Source of the DNA: Hansfordia pulvinata
Lineage: Eukaryota; Ascomycota; Sordariomycetes; Xylariales
Length of the DNA stretch: 64,000 bases
Direction: 5' to 3'
Assembly (NCBI GenBank): GCA_006538405.1
Contig: BJKQ01000036.1
Location: 41,583-105,582 of the forward strand
Of the stretch, positions 1 to 11,640 are shown in pieces; the first letter of the stretch is position 1; each line of letters starts with the position of its first letter. The notes under the pieces were generated by a model that saw only the letters and a list, made by a program, of their open reading frames with translations, was not told the DNA's origin and searched no databases. Made by a program: the position numbers and the translations under genes.

Positions 1-72
1 TCGCCGTCCCGTAGCGTCTACTTTGCCGAGCCGGTTGGTGGTGTTCTGGTCAACGCAGACAGTTCAAGGTGA
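1..72 (+). CDS. Possible 3' tail of a gene starting outside the window
   Basis: Frame 1 is open from the first base to a TGA and has ordinary codon use, with GC-ending codons common. It would encode about 23 C-terminal residues, including YFAEPVGGVLVNAD. No family can be recognised from so short a piece. The following 200 bases, up to the retroelement target site, show no further coding signal. It could be chance; confidence is low. Confidence 0.25.
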   Translation, partial: SPSRSVYFAEPVGGVLVNADSSR

Positions 73-273
73 TCCCTTCCACAAGCAGCTCCCGCCAGGT
101 CGTCGCTATGGGTCTTCGGCGGGATCCTTCTTCAGGGGCCCCTCATGGTTATCACTGTAAGTGAAATGATTCGCAGTGACTGCCGGGACCATGCAAGCGT
201 CATTCTTCACAGTTCTATTTTCTTAGACCTATCCGCCTGCCTTAGTGACGGCCGCAGCTATAAAGGCACGGCC

Positions 274-278
274 AGCTA
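274..278. repeat. Target-site duplication AGCTA, left copy
   Basis: AGCTA directly precedes the TGTTGGAATC start of the left LTR and is repeated directly after the right LTR. A 5-bp duplication is the usual footprint of LTR-retrotransposon integrase. Confidence 0.9.
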
Positions 279-398
279 TGTTGGAATCAGTAAACTGCTA
301 AGGCACGCAAGGTCACGATGAGTATATAATTAAGCAGTCCCTTATCTTTAAAGTAAAGTGAACTTAATTAATTAAGCCTTTTACCACTCACTTTAATA
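279..398 (+). repeat. 5' LTR of the copia element
   Basis: It starts TGTTGGAATC and aligns without gaps over 120 bp to the 3' LTR. I count 14 differences, of which 13 are C:G/T:A transitions. Eight of these carry the T/A state in this copy, including its end, TTTAATA against TTCAACA. One G/T transversion separates the copies. Confidence 0.9.
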
Positions 399-399
399 A

Positions 400-410
400 G
401 TTATAAGCCT
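400..410 (+). promoter_or_regulatory. Probable minus-strand primer-binding site (half initiator tRNA-Met)
   Basis: GTTATAAGCCT begins two bases after the 5' LTR. Undoing two RIP-type changes gives GTTATGAGCCC, the complement of the anticodon stem-loop of eukaryotic initiator tRNA-Met. Copia-group elements (hemiviruses) are known to prime from a half tRNA of this kind. The RIP correction is an inference. Confidence 0.55.
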
Positions 411-2046
411 AAATATTCCGTTATATTAATAACCTCGTTATCTTATTATTATTAATTTCTTTAATAACCTCACCGATTAATATAACTTATACCTTTTTAA
501 AAGTGATTAACTTATACTTTTAATTAAATTAAGTATAAAAAAGTTATATATTAAAATCATTAAAATAAAAATAAGTTAAATAAAAACTATATTTAATTAC
601 CTCCTTTATAACTTAAAACCTTTAAGATTCAGTTATTTTAACCTTATATAAATTATTCTTTATAACCTTATCCGCTTTAATTAATCCTTAAAGGTACTTA
701 ATACGTGTTTAATAAGGAAAACTATTTATATATAACCGGAACTATTAAATTATTAACTTAAAACACGGACCTTAAATTAAAAGGAGTAACTTAATTTACA
801 TTTTAAGTTTAAAGCTATTAAGCGCTTTATTACCTTATAATATAAATTTAATTATTTTTAAACTCGAATTATTAAATAATAAATCTTTATTTAAATTAAA
901 AGTTAAAACATTAACACTTAATATAAATGATATAATAATAAATTAAATAATAAGTAATAATAATAAAAACGCCACTTAAAACTTAAAGGATAACTTAAAT
1001 AATAGCTTAATTAATAAGTTAAGTAATAACTTAAGTAATAAGTTAAAATTAGAGTAATAAAACATATTAAACGACTCACCGATAAAGATTAAATTAAACC
1101 CGGTATTAATAATATAAATTATTACTTTAAGGCTTATAAAGTTAAAAATAAGACTTCTTCACTTTTAACACTTTAATAATTATTAATTATAACCTTTAAA
1201 CTCCTTCCGTTTATATTATAATATCCCTTAAATATAATAACCTTTAAAAACTTTATTATACCCTTTAAAACTATAATAAACTCGTTTATTCTCTTAAACA
1301 AAGATATTATTATTATTCTTAAGCGATAAATTATACGAATCTTAATAATAAAGCTTTTAAACCTTAAAAGTAATAACTTATTAAAATTAATTAAAAAAGA
1401 GGATTATTTATAATAATATTATTATATAATTATCTTTATTAAAATAATCGATACCACACCGTTAATATTAAACGGCCTATTTATTAAGGAATTAAATATT
1501 TAAGGACTTAACCTTAAAAAAATTAATAAATAATATAAGGCTTAATAAGTATCCTTAATCTTCGCTTAATAAACTCTTTCTTTTTAGTTAAAATATATTA
1601 TAAAGGATAATAATACTTCTATTAAGATATTTAATTAAGTTAAATAAAAGTTTAACTTAAATTAATACGGATCGATTTAAAGCCTTATAAAGCGATAAGA
1701 AAAGGCCTTTATAATTAACGAGAAATTTAATATTATTTATAAGTTAACCGATGAAATTTAATTAATTTAAAATAAGTATATATAAATTAAATTAAACTTA
1801 ATACTTTATATAACTTATATTATTATTTATTTTATTTAAAAATTAAGCCTTACCTTAAACTTATAAATTAAAACCTTTTAACTTAAATACGGAAATAAGC
1901 CTTTTTTATTAATTAACGATTTACTTATTATAATAAAAAAGGGAAAGGCTTATATTAATATAATTATTATAAAGTTTAAGTTAAGCTTAATTATTATATA
2001 AGCCGGAAAATAAAGATATATAAAGATTAAAGGGGAAGGTAAAACA

Positions 2047-4640
2047 CGTGTCGTTTTATATTATATATATTATAAGTAAGATTATCATATTATTAACCGT
2101 TACTAGTTTAAGCACCTTTATTTTAAAAGATAAAAAAGGGATAAAAAGGATAATAAAGGTAAGGTAAATAAATTAAAGGTAAAAAGAGAAGTTAAGTATA
2201 ATTATATTATTATTAAAGATTATACTTAAAACTCTTATACTTATTCTCGCTTAATACCTTTCACCTTATTAATTCCACTTTTAAACCTTTTATTATCTTT
2301 TTATAAACCTTTATAAACTTTAAAGACTTTAAGTTATTAACTTAAAATATAAGAATTATATTACTTATTAAAAGTAAGACTTTATTGATTTAAAATTATA
2401 AGTTAAAAGGAGAAAAATAATTACCGGAATTAATAATATTTAAGTATTAATATTAAAGAAAAAAGATATTATCAAACGTTATATCACGGATAATAAACTT
2501 AAAAATATTAAAATATAAAACGTTTATTACGCTTTTAACCTTAAATTTAACCTTTTTTTAATTATATAACTCTTTAACGACGATTATTAAATTTAATTAA
2601 TTAAGATACTTTATTAAATTAAGCTTAAACACGGTATTATTATCCTTATATAATAATATAATAACCTCTTTATTTTTAATATTATATATTTAATTATTTT
2701 AATATTTATAACTTACGTTATTAATTTAAAGATATAACTTTAATATAAATAAATAAAACACCTTAATAAAAAACAATTAATAAAGTTAAAAATTATATTT
2801 TAAGGTATAAATAATACCTTAAAATTATATATATATATGGCTTATATAAAAGAGAAAATAAAAAAGGGCCCTTACCGCGGTATATTATTAAAAAGGACTT
2901 ACCTTAAAGATATAATCTTTATTAATCTTTATAAACCTTTTTATATTATAAGACTTAAAAAGAAACGTTATTAAATTATAATAATTAATAATTAATCTTA
3001 TTATCATTACATTATATTACTTAAAATAAAAAATTAAATATAATGCTATATTATTTACTTTATCCGTTAATTATAAAAACTTAATCCTTATTACTATAGA
3101 TACCGGATACTTTATATAAATTAAAAAGGAGAATTTATTAATATCACGGTAAAGTAATAAGCACTTAATAACTTAATATAACTTTAAGTCTTATTAATTA
3201 AGTAATATTAAGTTAATAAGTTAATAAAAGTGCTTAACGTTAATATTTAAAATAAATTACTCCCCTTTTTAATTAAAAGAGGTCTTTCTTAAAATTAATA
3301 ACCGGTAATAATTTAAATTATATATTATCTTTAAAATTAAGGCTTATAAGCGAGGTTAAATATTATACCGTATTAAATAATCTTTAATAAAGAACTTAAC
3401 TTAATTTATATTTATACGTTTAATATAAAAGTATAATATTAACCACCGTTCATAAAACATAAGAAATTAAACGATAAAGGCCTTTTTAATAAACTTATTA
3501 ATTATATTAATAATAAGGCTTATTAAATCTTTACCTTTAAAGGAATTACTATAATAATTACTTAAAACATTCACTTTGAACGAGAAAGCGCTATTATTTT
3601 TAAGAAACTATTTTAAAGAACTTAAATAAAATAAAAAATAATATTAAATAAGCCGCTTATTTTATTATAATTTTAATTAAAGGACTTACCGTTATTTAAA
3701 TATTAAAAGCTTATTAATACTTTTATATTAATTTTAACCGTGAACGATAACACGGCTTATTTTATAAACACGAGTATAAGGTTAAATAATAATATATTAT
3801 TAAAAGCGGACTCCTTAATTTAAAGCGATAATAATTAATAAGAAAAGTCTTTAACTTATTTATAATTAAGTTAATTTAAGCTTACTTTTCTTTAATACTT
3901 AAAACTTTAATATAACCTTTAAAGGCTACTTACTTAATTTAATAATAACGATTAAATATTCCCCGTGTTATTAATATTAATAAGTAAAGTTAAACACTGC
4001 TTTAAGATTAATTTATTTAATTTAAAGCTAATTATTATTTAATAAGTTAAGAATAAAGGTAAGTAAAAAGATTAAATAAACGTTATATAAAAGGAATTTC
4101 TTTCCTTTATTAAAAACAATATATAAAAGCTGATTATTTAAGTTATAAGTATAAATATATTAAACGGAAAATAAGTATTTAAAAGGAAGACGGACATTAA
4201 TAATTATATCACTTATTATAAAGTTAAGTGAGTAATAAAAGGTTATAAATTAATTAAAAAAGTTAACTTTTTTAAAACATTTATATTTATTATTAAGCTA
4301 ATATCCTATAAGGCCTTTTTTATTATTACCGCCGCTTTTAACCTTAAAATTAAGTAAATAAACGTTAAAATTACCTTTCTTTATAATAATATCGATAAAG
4401 ATATTTATATTTATTAACCGGAAGAGTTAAATAATAGCTTAAAGAAAGTGTATAAGTTATAAAAGGCCTTATATAGCTTAAAGTAAGCTCCGCGTATTTA
4501 ATACTTAATATTATATAAGTTTTTAAAATATTAAGAATTTCTTCTTATAATTAATAATAATAATCTTTTTAAATATAAATTTAAGAATCTTTATTATTTA
4601 TATAAATAATCTTTTAATTATAAAAAATAATAAACTTATT
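2047..4640 (+). pseudogene. RIP-degraded copia gag-pol polyprotein
   Basis: Near 2047-2110 a frame reads as a degraded gag-type Cys/His motif ending in HIINRY. Near 2490-2650 a stretch in the style of copia protease flanks, with VYYA and N-L-F-residue spacing, can be followed. At 4442-4506, in the same frame as the gag trace, stand KKVYKL, KALYSLK and APR. These match the copia reverse-transcriptase block KVCKLxKALYGLKQAPRAWY, with stops exactly where RIP turns Q and W codons into stops. At 4596-4619 a YINNLLI string could be a RIP-altered YVDDLLI catalytic motif, but it is one frame off, so an indel must be assumed. No open frame remains. Confidence 0.7.
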
Positions 4641-5801
4641 ATTTAATTATTAAAAGACGTATTAAGTAACCGCTTTAAAATAATTAATTATAGTTCTTAT
4701 TAATTTTATTTAAGTATTAAGATTTAATAAAATAAGATAACTTAAACGATTTACCTTAATTAATAAGGATATATTATTAAGATCCTTAACTTAATAAAAA
4801 TAAGTGAGTATAAACCCTTTAATACCCTTATAATTATATTAAAACTTAAGAAAGCCAGCCTTTCTTAAGAATACCTTAAATAAGAGCGTGTTTAATATTA
4901 ATCCTTAATTAATTCCTTAATATATTTTATAATAAGAATTAAATTAAACTTAAGCTTTATAATTTCATTAATCAATAAGTATTACTTAAAATTAATATTA
5001 ATATACTTAATTATTATTAAAAGAATCTTTTATTACCTTTAAAAGAGTAAGGATTTATACTTAAAATTTAAAGGTAAGTTATAATTATTTTTTAATTATA
5101 TTAACTTTAATTAAGTAAGTGACCTTAAAATATAAAGATTTATTATAAGTTACGTACTTATTATAAAAAGCGTTATAATAAGTTGATTATTAGAACGTTA
5201 ACTTATTATAACACTCTTTTTATATATAGTTAAATATTATAAGTAAATATAAATTATAAAAAAGGCTTTATAATTAAAAACACTTATTAATAAACTTAAT
5301 ATAAACTTAAAAAAGGAATAAAAATTAATATTTATTTTAATTATTACCTTATTTAATAAATTTACGTTTAATATTAAATTTATTATAATTATCTTTTATA
5401 ATAATTAATGTGTTATTACACTTATAAAAAACTTAAAAGGACGGTATATAACCTTAAAATATTATTAAGCTTAATAATTATTTATTTATAATAAGGTTAT
5501 TAATAATAATATAAATTTAATATATATAAGTATAAAAAATATAATAACCGACGGACTTATTAAATTACTTCTTTATAATACCTTTTTTATATTTAAAAAT
5601 ACCTTTAACTTAAAGTTTATCTTTAAAGATAAAGTGTAGATTAAATTATACTTTACTTTAACTTAAAAAGTAATAAAATCGCGGGAGTTATAAGAGTTAT
5701 AAAAGCAGCGGGAGTTAAACTTTTCTTATATATAATATAAGGTTATAAGGAATTAAAATTAATAAGGTATAAGGAGTGATTAAGTAATTATTAAGCAAGA
5801 G

Positions 5802-5921
5802 TGTTAAAATCAGTAAACTGTTAAGTCACGTAAGGTCACGATAGGTATATAATTAGGCAGTCCCTTGTCTTTAAAGTAGAGTGAACTCAATCAATTAAGC
5901 CTTTTACCACTCACTTCAACA
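5802..5921 (+). repeat. 3' LTR of the copia element
   Basis: It starts TGTTAAAATC and ends TTCAACA. It carries five RIP-state T/A changes where the 5' LTR kept C/G. It still contains a TATATAA box-like string, as expected for an LTR promoter. Confidence 0.9.
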
Positions 5922-5926
5922 AGCTA
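5922..5926. repeat. Target-site duplication AGCTA, right copy
   Basis: Identical to the 5 bp before the left LTR. It fixes the insertion point 98 bp past the stop codon of the leftward gene that ends at 6025. Confidence 0.9.
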
Positions 5927-6024
5927 TGCCCGTCTGACCACAGCCCGGAGCCATTCTCGGATAGACCCGATGAGGTGGGGAGCGCAACTATCCTCGACTC
6001 CACCCGACTCGCCAATTCACCTTC

Positions 6025-7119
6025 TCAGTCCATCGGGCCCGGCTGGTAAGGCGCTGAGATGACAAAGTTGTCGTCCACCGGCCGGGTCCGGATCGGGACC
6101 ACCGTGTCCTTAGACCGGATGAAGCGGGGGCTCATGGCGCCGATGTTGTAGTTGACGAGGCGGGCCACGGGCATGTACTCCGGGTACCTCCAGTAATGCT
6201 GGATGTTAGCGCTGGACACGATGCCCGGGTAGGCCAGCGAGGCGTGGGCGTCGGCGTCGGGCTGGAGGGTCTCGCATTGGAAGAGGATGCCGCCGTCGTT
6301 GGCCTGCCACATGAGGATGTCGACCGCCCGGGTGCCGGCGCCGGGGAAGGGCTGGGTGAACTCGACGCCGTGCAGGAAAGCCTGGAGGTGCAGGGCCAGC
6401 AGGCGGGCGTGCTCGGGCAGGTCGGCGAAGGAGGCGAAGGAGGCGTAGGGCAGCACCTTGCTGGACCGGCTCGGGCGCGTCCGCCGCAGCCAGCCCGCCA
6501 GGTCCCGGGCGCCGGCCGAGAGCTCCGGGGGCGGGACGTAGCCGAAGTCGGAGGGCTGCCGCAGGATGGCGACGAGGTTCTCGAACAGGGAGGGTTGGAA
6601 GGCGAGGCCGCTCCCCGTGGCCGACATGGGGAACCCGCTGTCGCCCAGGCCGGCCGAGTGGAAGGCCGCCGTGCGCAGGAAGAAGAGACCCTGGGCGCCC
6701 AGAAGCGTCTCACGCCAGGCTTCGGGGCTGACGCTCCCACCGAACACGGCGGGCCGGGAGAATTTGGCCAGCAGGTGCCGGTACCCCAGGACGGCGTTGT
6801 CCGAGGCCGACCCCATTCGGGCCCAGAGCCAGGCGCTCAGCGGGCTGCGCTCGCCTGAGTCGTCCCAGCTCGAGCCGCCGTCCGTGCCGCCCGACTCGAG
6901 CATGTCCTGGATGGCGAGGGCCATGCAGAAACCGTCGTTGACTCGGAAGTTCTCCCCCCCGTGCCTCTGTAGGGCCGTGTCGATGTAGGCCCAGCCCGAG
7001 TTGCTGTGCAGGCGCTGGAGCTTCCGGATGTTGCTGCCCGGGTTGTCGGTGGCGTAGGTATGGAGGACGGCTGTCGCGGCCGAGGCCGTCGTCAGGGCTG
7101 CTAGAACAAATGCCTTCAT
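6025..7119 (-). CDS. Secreted protein of unknown function, 364 aa
   Basis: This is a single exon with strongly GC-rich third positions, so the frame is real. The start chosen is the first ATG. The open frame extends 31 codons further upstream, but only to a TTG. The N-terminus MKAFVLAALTTASAATAVL is a typical signal peptide, followed by a mature part of about 345 residues with only two cysteines (in GFCMAL and FQCETL). I recognise no family or catalytic motif. The C-terminal third (LARLVNYNIGAMSPRFIR region) looks folded rather than low-complexity. The copia element lies 98 bp beyond the stop and may have altered the 3' UTR or terminator. Function unknown; an extracellular enzyme or host-interaction protein are both possible. 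Confidence 0.8.
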   Translation of the reverse strand: MKAFVLAALTTASAATAVLHTYATDNPGSNIRKLQRLHSNSGWAYIDTALQRHGGENFRVNDGFCMALAIQDMLESGGTDGGSSWDDSGERSPLSAWLWARMGSASDNAVLGYRHLLAKFSRPAVFGGSVSPEAWRETLLGAQGLFFLRTAAFHSAGLGDSGFPMSATGSGLAFQPSLFENLVAILRQPSDFGYVPPPELSAGARDLAGWLRRTRPSRSSKVLPYASFASFADLPEHARLLALHLQAFLHGVEFTQPFPGAGTRAVDILMWQANDGGILFQCETLQPDADAHASLAYPGIVSSANIQHYWRYPEYMPVARLVNYNIGAMSPRFIRSKDTVVPIRTRPVDDNFVISAPYQPGPMD

Positions 7120-8545
7120 CGCGATACGCTGTAGATCCAAGGAGACTTGGGCTGGGAGGGACAATGCGAAGAGACGATGGACCTGGTGACGTCGGATCTG
7201 TGCCTTTTTCAATCCCGAACATAGAGAGTCGTTTTTCCCTTCGTGTCCTCTCTGTTCGCTTCTCTCTCCTTATTTTGTATCTTATTTTTATCGGCCCGCC
7301 TCGTCGTTCTCGCCGCCCCGCCCCCCGACTAAGCTCACACCCGCAGATGGAAAACTCCGGGGTAACATGACAGTCACCCTTAACAGCTAAAGACAGCAAC
7401 GGCATAGCCTTGTTGGAGATTCGCCACAAGCCGGTAAGTAACGTTTATTGCTTCCTAAACAGAACCCGCGAGCTTCTTATGGCTTAGGCCACCTATGTTT
7501 AGTTATTATTTAGCGGAAAAAAACGCCCCCTCCCCCCTTTCCTTCTTTTCTTTTCCCCCCCCTCTGTTTTCCTTTCCTTATTAAACGGATGCTCAGACCA
7601 TCACCGTAGCTTTAATTTCAAGTCCTCTTTCCCTCGCAGCGGCCTTTCTACAAGCCCATCCTGGACTGGCTTTGGGATAGGTACCACCATATTACGGTTG
7701 GAAAATGGCAACGGACTGGGCGACAACCCACCGAGGCGCTGCTGAGAAGGAAAAGTCGAGGCCAAAAGTCTACAACTCCGCGCCCCGAGCAGCGGGTCTA
7801 GGTAACACCCCCAAACCCCCTTTGAGCCGCTGGAGAACCTGTCGTATGCGGTGTGGTTCCGGCCGTGCACAACGGCTAAGGCAACGGGGCAGGACGACTG
7901 ACTAGGCCGAGTCTTCGATGCTGCTGGCTGGCCGGCAGCCGCTGGACCAGTGTCGTTATACCGTGACAGTGTGCGGCTACCGGTCCAGTGTCGTTCTACT
8001 ATAACAAGGTAAGACTGCTGGTTCGGCATTGGTCGACGATGACGGTAGACGCAGCGGGGGTCCGGGACGAGATCACCATAGCTCTCTGCGGTTGGTGCTA
8101 ACCTGGGCGCGCGAAGAAACGAGTGACGGGGAGTTGAGAAAATGAGTGTGTGTGTATACTACTTGCCATAAAACGTTTACCTTAAGTACTACTCGCGCGA
8201 TCTGCCGCGACCCCTTTTGCCCGCATTCCACTCCTTCACTAGCCTATCCCCAGGCCCGTGTCTCGAAGGCGAGAGGGAAAACGGAGATCCAAGAACTTCC
8301 CACCCCCCGCCACCCCCTTATCCGAAAACTATACACTCCCGAACTCGGAAGATGTGCGGCATCCATCAAACCTCGACAACCTTCCACACATAATGACCGT
8401 GAACATAACAAGCCCTTATCATAAGCTTGACGGAGCGCTTAACCCCAGTGTTCTTATAGAAAATAACATTAAAGTCAACGAAGACGAACACCGAGCCTTT
8501 CGCGCAGTATACGTCGTCGAGAACATTGTCCTTATCGTTATTTAA
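7120..8545. other. Intergenic, no supported gene
   Basis: The region has mixed composition with a pyrimidine-rich stretch (7240-7310) upstream of the leftward 364-aa gene, so it probably holds that gene's promoter and 5' UTR. Around 7945-8010 a short motif, CCAGTGTCGTT, occurs twice about 43 bp apart. Short open frames exist on both strands but have no codon bias, splice logic or recognisable content. Confidence 0.5.
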
Positions 8546-9062
8546 AGAATCGTCGGTTTACTCGATGATTTGTTTATTATCGCTTAATTATTAATTTAAT
8601 GGTTTTCGTGATAAAGACGTATATATTTAAAGGGTTCTTATAAAAGGAACCTTTTCCTTATTTTCTTATATATATTATCCGTGTTATTATACGTGAGTAA
8701 AGCTTTAATTTATATTCGTTTAATTAACCTTATATCACCTTAAAGTTTATAACCTTATTTAATATATTCAATGCTTTAATTTAAATTTTAACTTATTATA
8801 TAAACTTTTTTATTTAAACGCTTTTAAAGTTTGAAAAATACTTTTAAGTGCTATTATATATAATAAAAGGTATTTAAAAAGCATAATTGTATTATATATA
8901 AGTAAAGATAACTTATTAAAAATAAGTAAATAACTTATTAATTATATATAAAATTAAAAATAAAGCTTTTTAATACTTAAATTTATTACGTGTTTATTTT
9001 TTTATTAAAGCTATAATTATACGTTTCGCGCTTCTATATAATTATTTTAACGTTATATAAAT

Positions 9063-9144
9063 AATTATTTATATATGAATTATTTATATATATGAATTAT
9101 TTATATATATGAATTATTTATATATATGAATTACTTATATATAT
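9063..9144. repeat. 17-bp minisatellite
   Basis: Four consecutive units of GAATTATTTATATATAT run from 9077, the last with one C, preceded by a partial unit. It is too short to be a RIP target itself. Confidence 0.9.
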
Positions 9145-9255
9145 TTCATACTTTTTTCTTTAATTATTATTATATAATTATAATTAAGAAACGCTTATAT
9201 TATTTTTACCCGTGTTAATTATATATATTATTCTTATTAAACGTATATATATATA

Positions 9256-9840
9256 TTAATTTAAGGCGTTATAATAGCACTTGATTAATAAGATACTAAT
9301 AAGCAGTATTATATAAGTTTTAATTTATCTTATAAGCCGTTAAGCTTAAAAAACATTACATAAAAAGGGAATAACGTAATTAATGAATAAAATATAATAT
9401 AAATCACTTAATCTTTATATAAAAAAGGTTAAATCTGTTTAATTAAAGTAATTTAATAAAAGAATTAATAAAAACGTAAGTGTAAAGGTAAAGGGTTATA
9501 AGGGTTTAAGTAAGAAAAAATGTAAGCGATTTAAAGAAACAAGGTAAAAAGGTCTTATATAAATAATATTGTTTTTAATATAAAGCTTAATTTCTTACTT
9601 AAAATCCGTTTAATTAAAGTAAAGTTAATATAAAAAAAATTAAACGCTTAAAATAAAAATTAAAGGTATTATATATTATATAGTTTAATAAAGAAGAAGT
9701 TAAGTATAAAGCTTTATATAAGAAAAGGGATATATTTTATAAGTTATTAATATAAGGAGCGCGTTCTACTTTAATTTATCCTTATAAACTTTAAATCTTA
9801 TCCTTAAAAAGGATGTAATTAAACGATAAACCTACCTTAA
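9256..9840 (+). repeat. Dispersed 585-600 bp RIP-ed repeat, copy 1
   Basis: This copy aligns over its whole length, with RIP-type differences, to sequence near 34.6-35.1 kb and twice to sequence near 36.0-37.2 kb. It begins TTAATTTAAGGCG and ends ACGATAAACCTACCTTAA. It has no clear terminal inverted repeat and no TG...CA ends, so its class is uncertain: SINE-like, solo LTR or another non-autonomous element. Confidence 0.7.
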
Positions 9841-10300
9841 TTTATTATATATATTGAAACCTTCGTTTTTAATTTAAATTATGGCGTATTTTTATTTATA
9901 TATAATTATAACTTATATTTAAAAACATATCCTTTAAGTTAAATAATATGTTTATTATATAATTTTAATTAAAAGAAGTATAAAGAAATAAGTAAATTAA
10001 ATCTTTAAATCTTTACCGATGTTTAATTAATATCATTAAAGTATATTTATAAGTATTATTAAGTAATACTTAAACTTAAAACCTTTTATAAATAAGATAG
10101 TATCTTTATTAAAAGTGTAAAGAAATATAATATTATTTAACGAGGTTATATAAATTAAATTCTATAATAAATATAAGCGGTAAAGGTATCCCGTTAACGA
10201 TTTTTAAAGTTCCCGCGTATTTTTATTTATATATAGCTATAACCCGTACTTAATAATAAATAGTATCTTAATGCAGCATATTCTCGTCTTTCATGAATTT

Positions 10301-10669
10301 ATTATAACGGTTCTGGCTATAAAAGACTAAAGGCACTGGTAACTACCATTAAACCAGACTGGCTGTTCGGCACAGTTAAAAGATACGAGATTAACACTTC
10401 CTTTATGCTTAATATTACCAGCACTATGATCAACATCAATGCCAGGGCCAGACCCGTGACATTACTTCCCTTCCCACACTCTCCCCTCCTCTTAAGAGGT
10501 GTGAGGTGTAAATCATAAGCTTCGTACCCTAACTGCTCACCCGCGACCTGGCAGTTTAAGCCTGAACCACATGACATAAGGGTGACCCACTGCAGCAACC
10601 AATCATAAAAATCTCTCTGTAAGATTACTCTATAAATATAATAGTTCTTTACCTTATTGCTGAGAAGGT
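10301..10669. other. Transition sequence without a supported gene
   Basis: A GC-balanced segment begins right after the AT block. A 93-codon leftward open frame exists here but shows no codon bias and no recognisable motif. It leads directly into the kinase relic. Confidence 0.4.
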
Positions 10670-11073
10670 TATATCAAGGATGCTCTTACAGGCCTCGCTG
10701 AAGCTGATCTGCATAACAAGCATATAGACCGTGAGAATGGTGTCCTTATAGACAAGGGAAATCAAGTCTTTATTATTACTAAAAAGCAGGCGGAGCTGCT
10801 ACTCCAGCTTCACCTGTCCTTTTTCGCCAGCGAGATAGAGCACTTCAAGGGCTTTATGTCGTACCATCGAGGTGACGGCAATGCGTTTATCAGGCTTCTT
10901 AAAGAACTCCTTTGCATATTCGGAGAAGAGGAGCCGAGGTTGCCGTTCAATAGGTGGCAGCAAGTGGACTCTCGGTCTAGAAATCTCATCTGTAAGATGA
11001 CCTGCATGGACCCTCGCGGAGAATCGCGGCTCGGGAGGCGTTGCAGCACGATTGGTTTGCTGAAGTTCAGGGC
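10670..11073 (+). pseudogene. Relic of a fungal protein kinase, C-lobe, frameshifted
   Basis: The first frame starts YIKDALTGLAE and LHNKHI, like the helix before a kinase catalytic loop (GLAxLHxKxIVHxDIKPxN). The HRD/HTD and DFG segments are missing. After a gap it continues with QLHLSFFAS, LLKELLCIFG, PRLPFNRW and LICKMTCMDPRG, the C-lobe of the expanded fungal serine/threonine kinase group (family knowledge: ...LVxKMTxLDPxxRITAREALxHPWF). At about 11021 the frame shifts by one base, and the end of the domain continues as IAAREALQHDWF. Missing catalytic residues plus a frameshift make this a dead fragment. Codons are not GC-biased, unlike the secreted-protein genes nearby. Confidence 0.75.
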
Positions 11074-11640
11074 GGCTGCTGCTGCCTCTTACAATCGATG
11101 CTGCCTGTGTGTAATTTGCATCAAGTTTGAAAGAACCGCACTCTGTATAAAAAGGACGAATATAAGCAGATGGTTCGCGGAGTCCACAGATCCTAATACT
11201 CTCGTAGAAAAAGCAATCTATGGCAAGATCGAGCAAGGGGTTCACGTCGTCCTCCTCAACGCAGGCACGCTCTCGAGCACGCGAGAACGCTGCGTAACTA
11301 GCTTCCCAACATCTGAGTTGGGCGTTCTAGGGCTACATGTCGTACACCGTGGAGACCTCTTCCTGAAAGCGGGCAATCGTAAGCCACTACGTGCGCCCAC
11401 TTGTCCACAGATGCCCGAGTTTAACTTGGTCTTCAATAGACCCTGCAGGTACCTCACACTCGACTACTCATGTAAGACGAATGGCGCTGGGTCTTCCTTA
11501 CAGACCCTGGCCGCGTGCCTTACTTGAAGCTGCGCTGTAGGCCTATCGGTTTATACCCGTCCTCCTATCGCCACCGTGGGTCTGAGCGCCGGGATGCTCT
11601 AGGGTCTGAGTCTGCAGTGACTACTCGTACGGCTCTGCCG
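11074..11640. other. Sequence between two relics, no supported gene
   Basis: A rightward frame of 223 codons overlaps the kinase relic here, but it is in the frame that fails to read the end of the kinase domain and lacks coding bias. The opposing 148-codon frame is its antisense shadow. Confidence 0.45.

Larger units (their letters stand above)
279..5921 (+). mobile_element. RIP-inactivated Ty1/copia-type LTR retrotransposon (5,643 bp)
   Basis: Two 120-bp direct LTRs bound a 5.4-kb interior and are flanked by the same 5-bp target duplication. The interior is extremely AT-rich and full of stops, as expected after RIP (C to T, mainly at CpA, on both strands). Copia identity rests on three traces: a reverse-transcriptase block, a gag-type cysteine/histidine stretch in the same reading frame, and a primer-binding site matching the initiator tRNA-Met anticodon arm. 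Its length is normal for copia elements. The element is certainly non-autonomous now. RIP damage stops sharply at the outer LTR edges, and the neighbouring gene looks intact. Confidence 0.9.
8546..10300. repeat. AT-rich RIP-ed block
   Basis: Composition drops sharply to AT-rich with stops in all frames. It contains a 17-bp tandem repeat and one copy of a 585-bp dispersed repeat, both listed separately. Nothing else can be resolved by eye. Confidence 0.8.

Noticed and set aside
4596..4619. YINNLLI as the RIP-altered YVDD catalytic motif of the copia RT
   Set aside because: Not rejected outright but not relied on: it is one frame off the KALYSLK block and AT-rich sequence gives such strings easily.
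6132..6988. Long open frames on both strands (202, 220 and 140 codons) overlapping the 364-aa secreted-protein gene
   Set aside because: They are shadows of a GC3-rich gene: repetitive S/P/R or G/E/V composition, no ATG context, and the other frame has a signal peptide and natural residue mix.
7601..8029. Leftward 142-codon open frame
   Set aside because: No codon bias, no motif, no splice or promoter support, and it spans a small repeated motif.
10799..11245. Leftward 148-codon open frame
   Set aside because: It is antisense to the kinase relic, whose residues match a known family on the plus strand.
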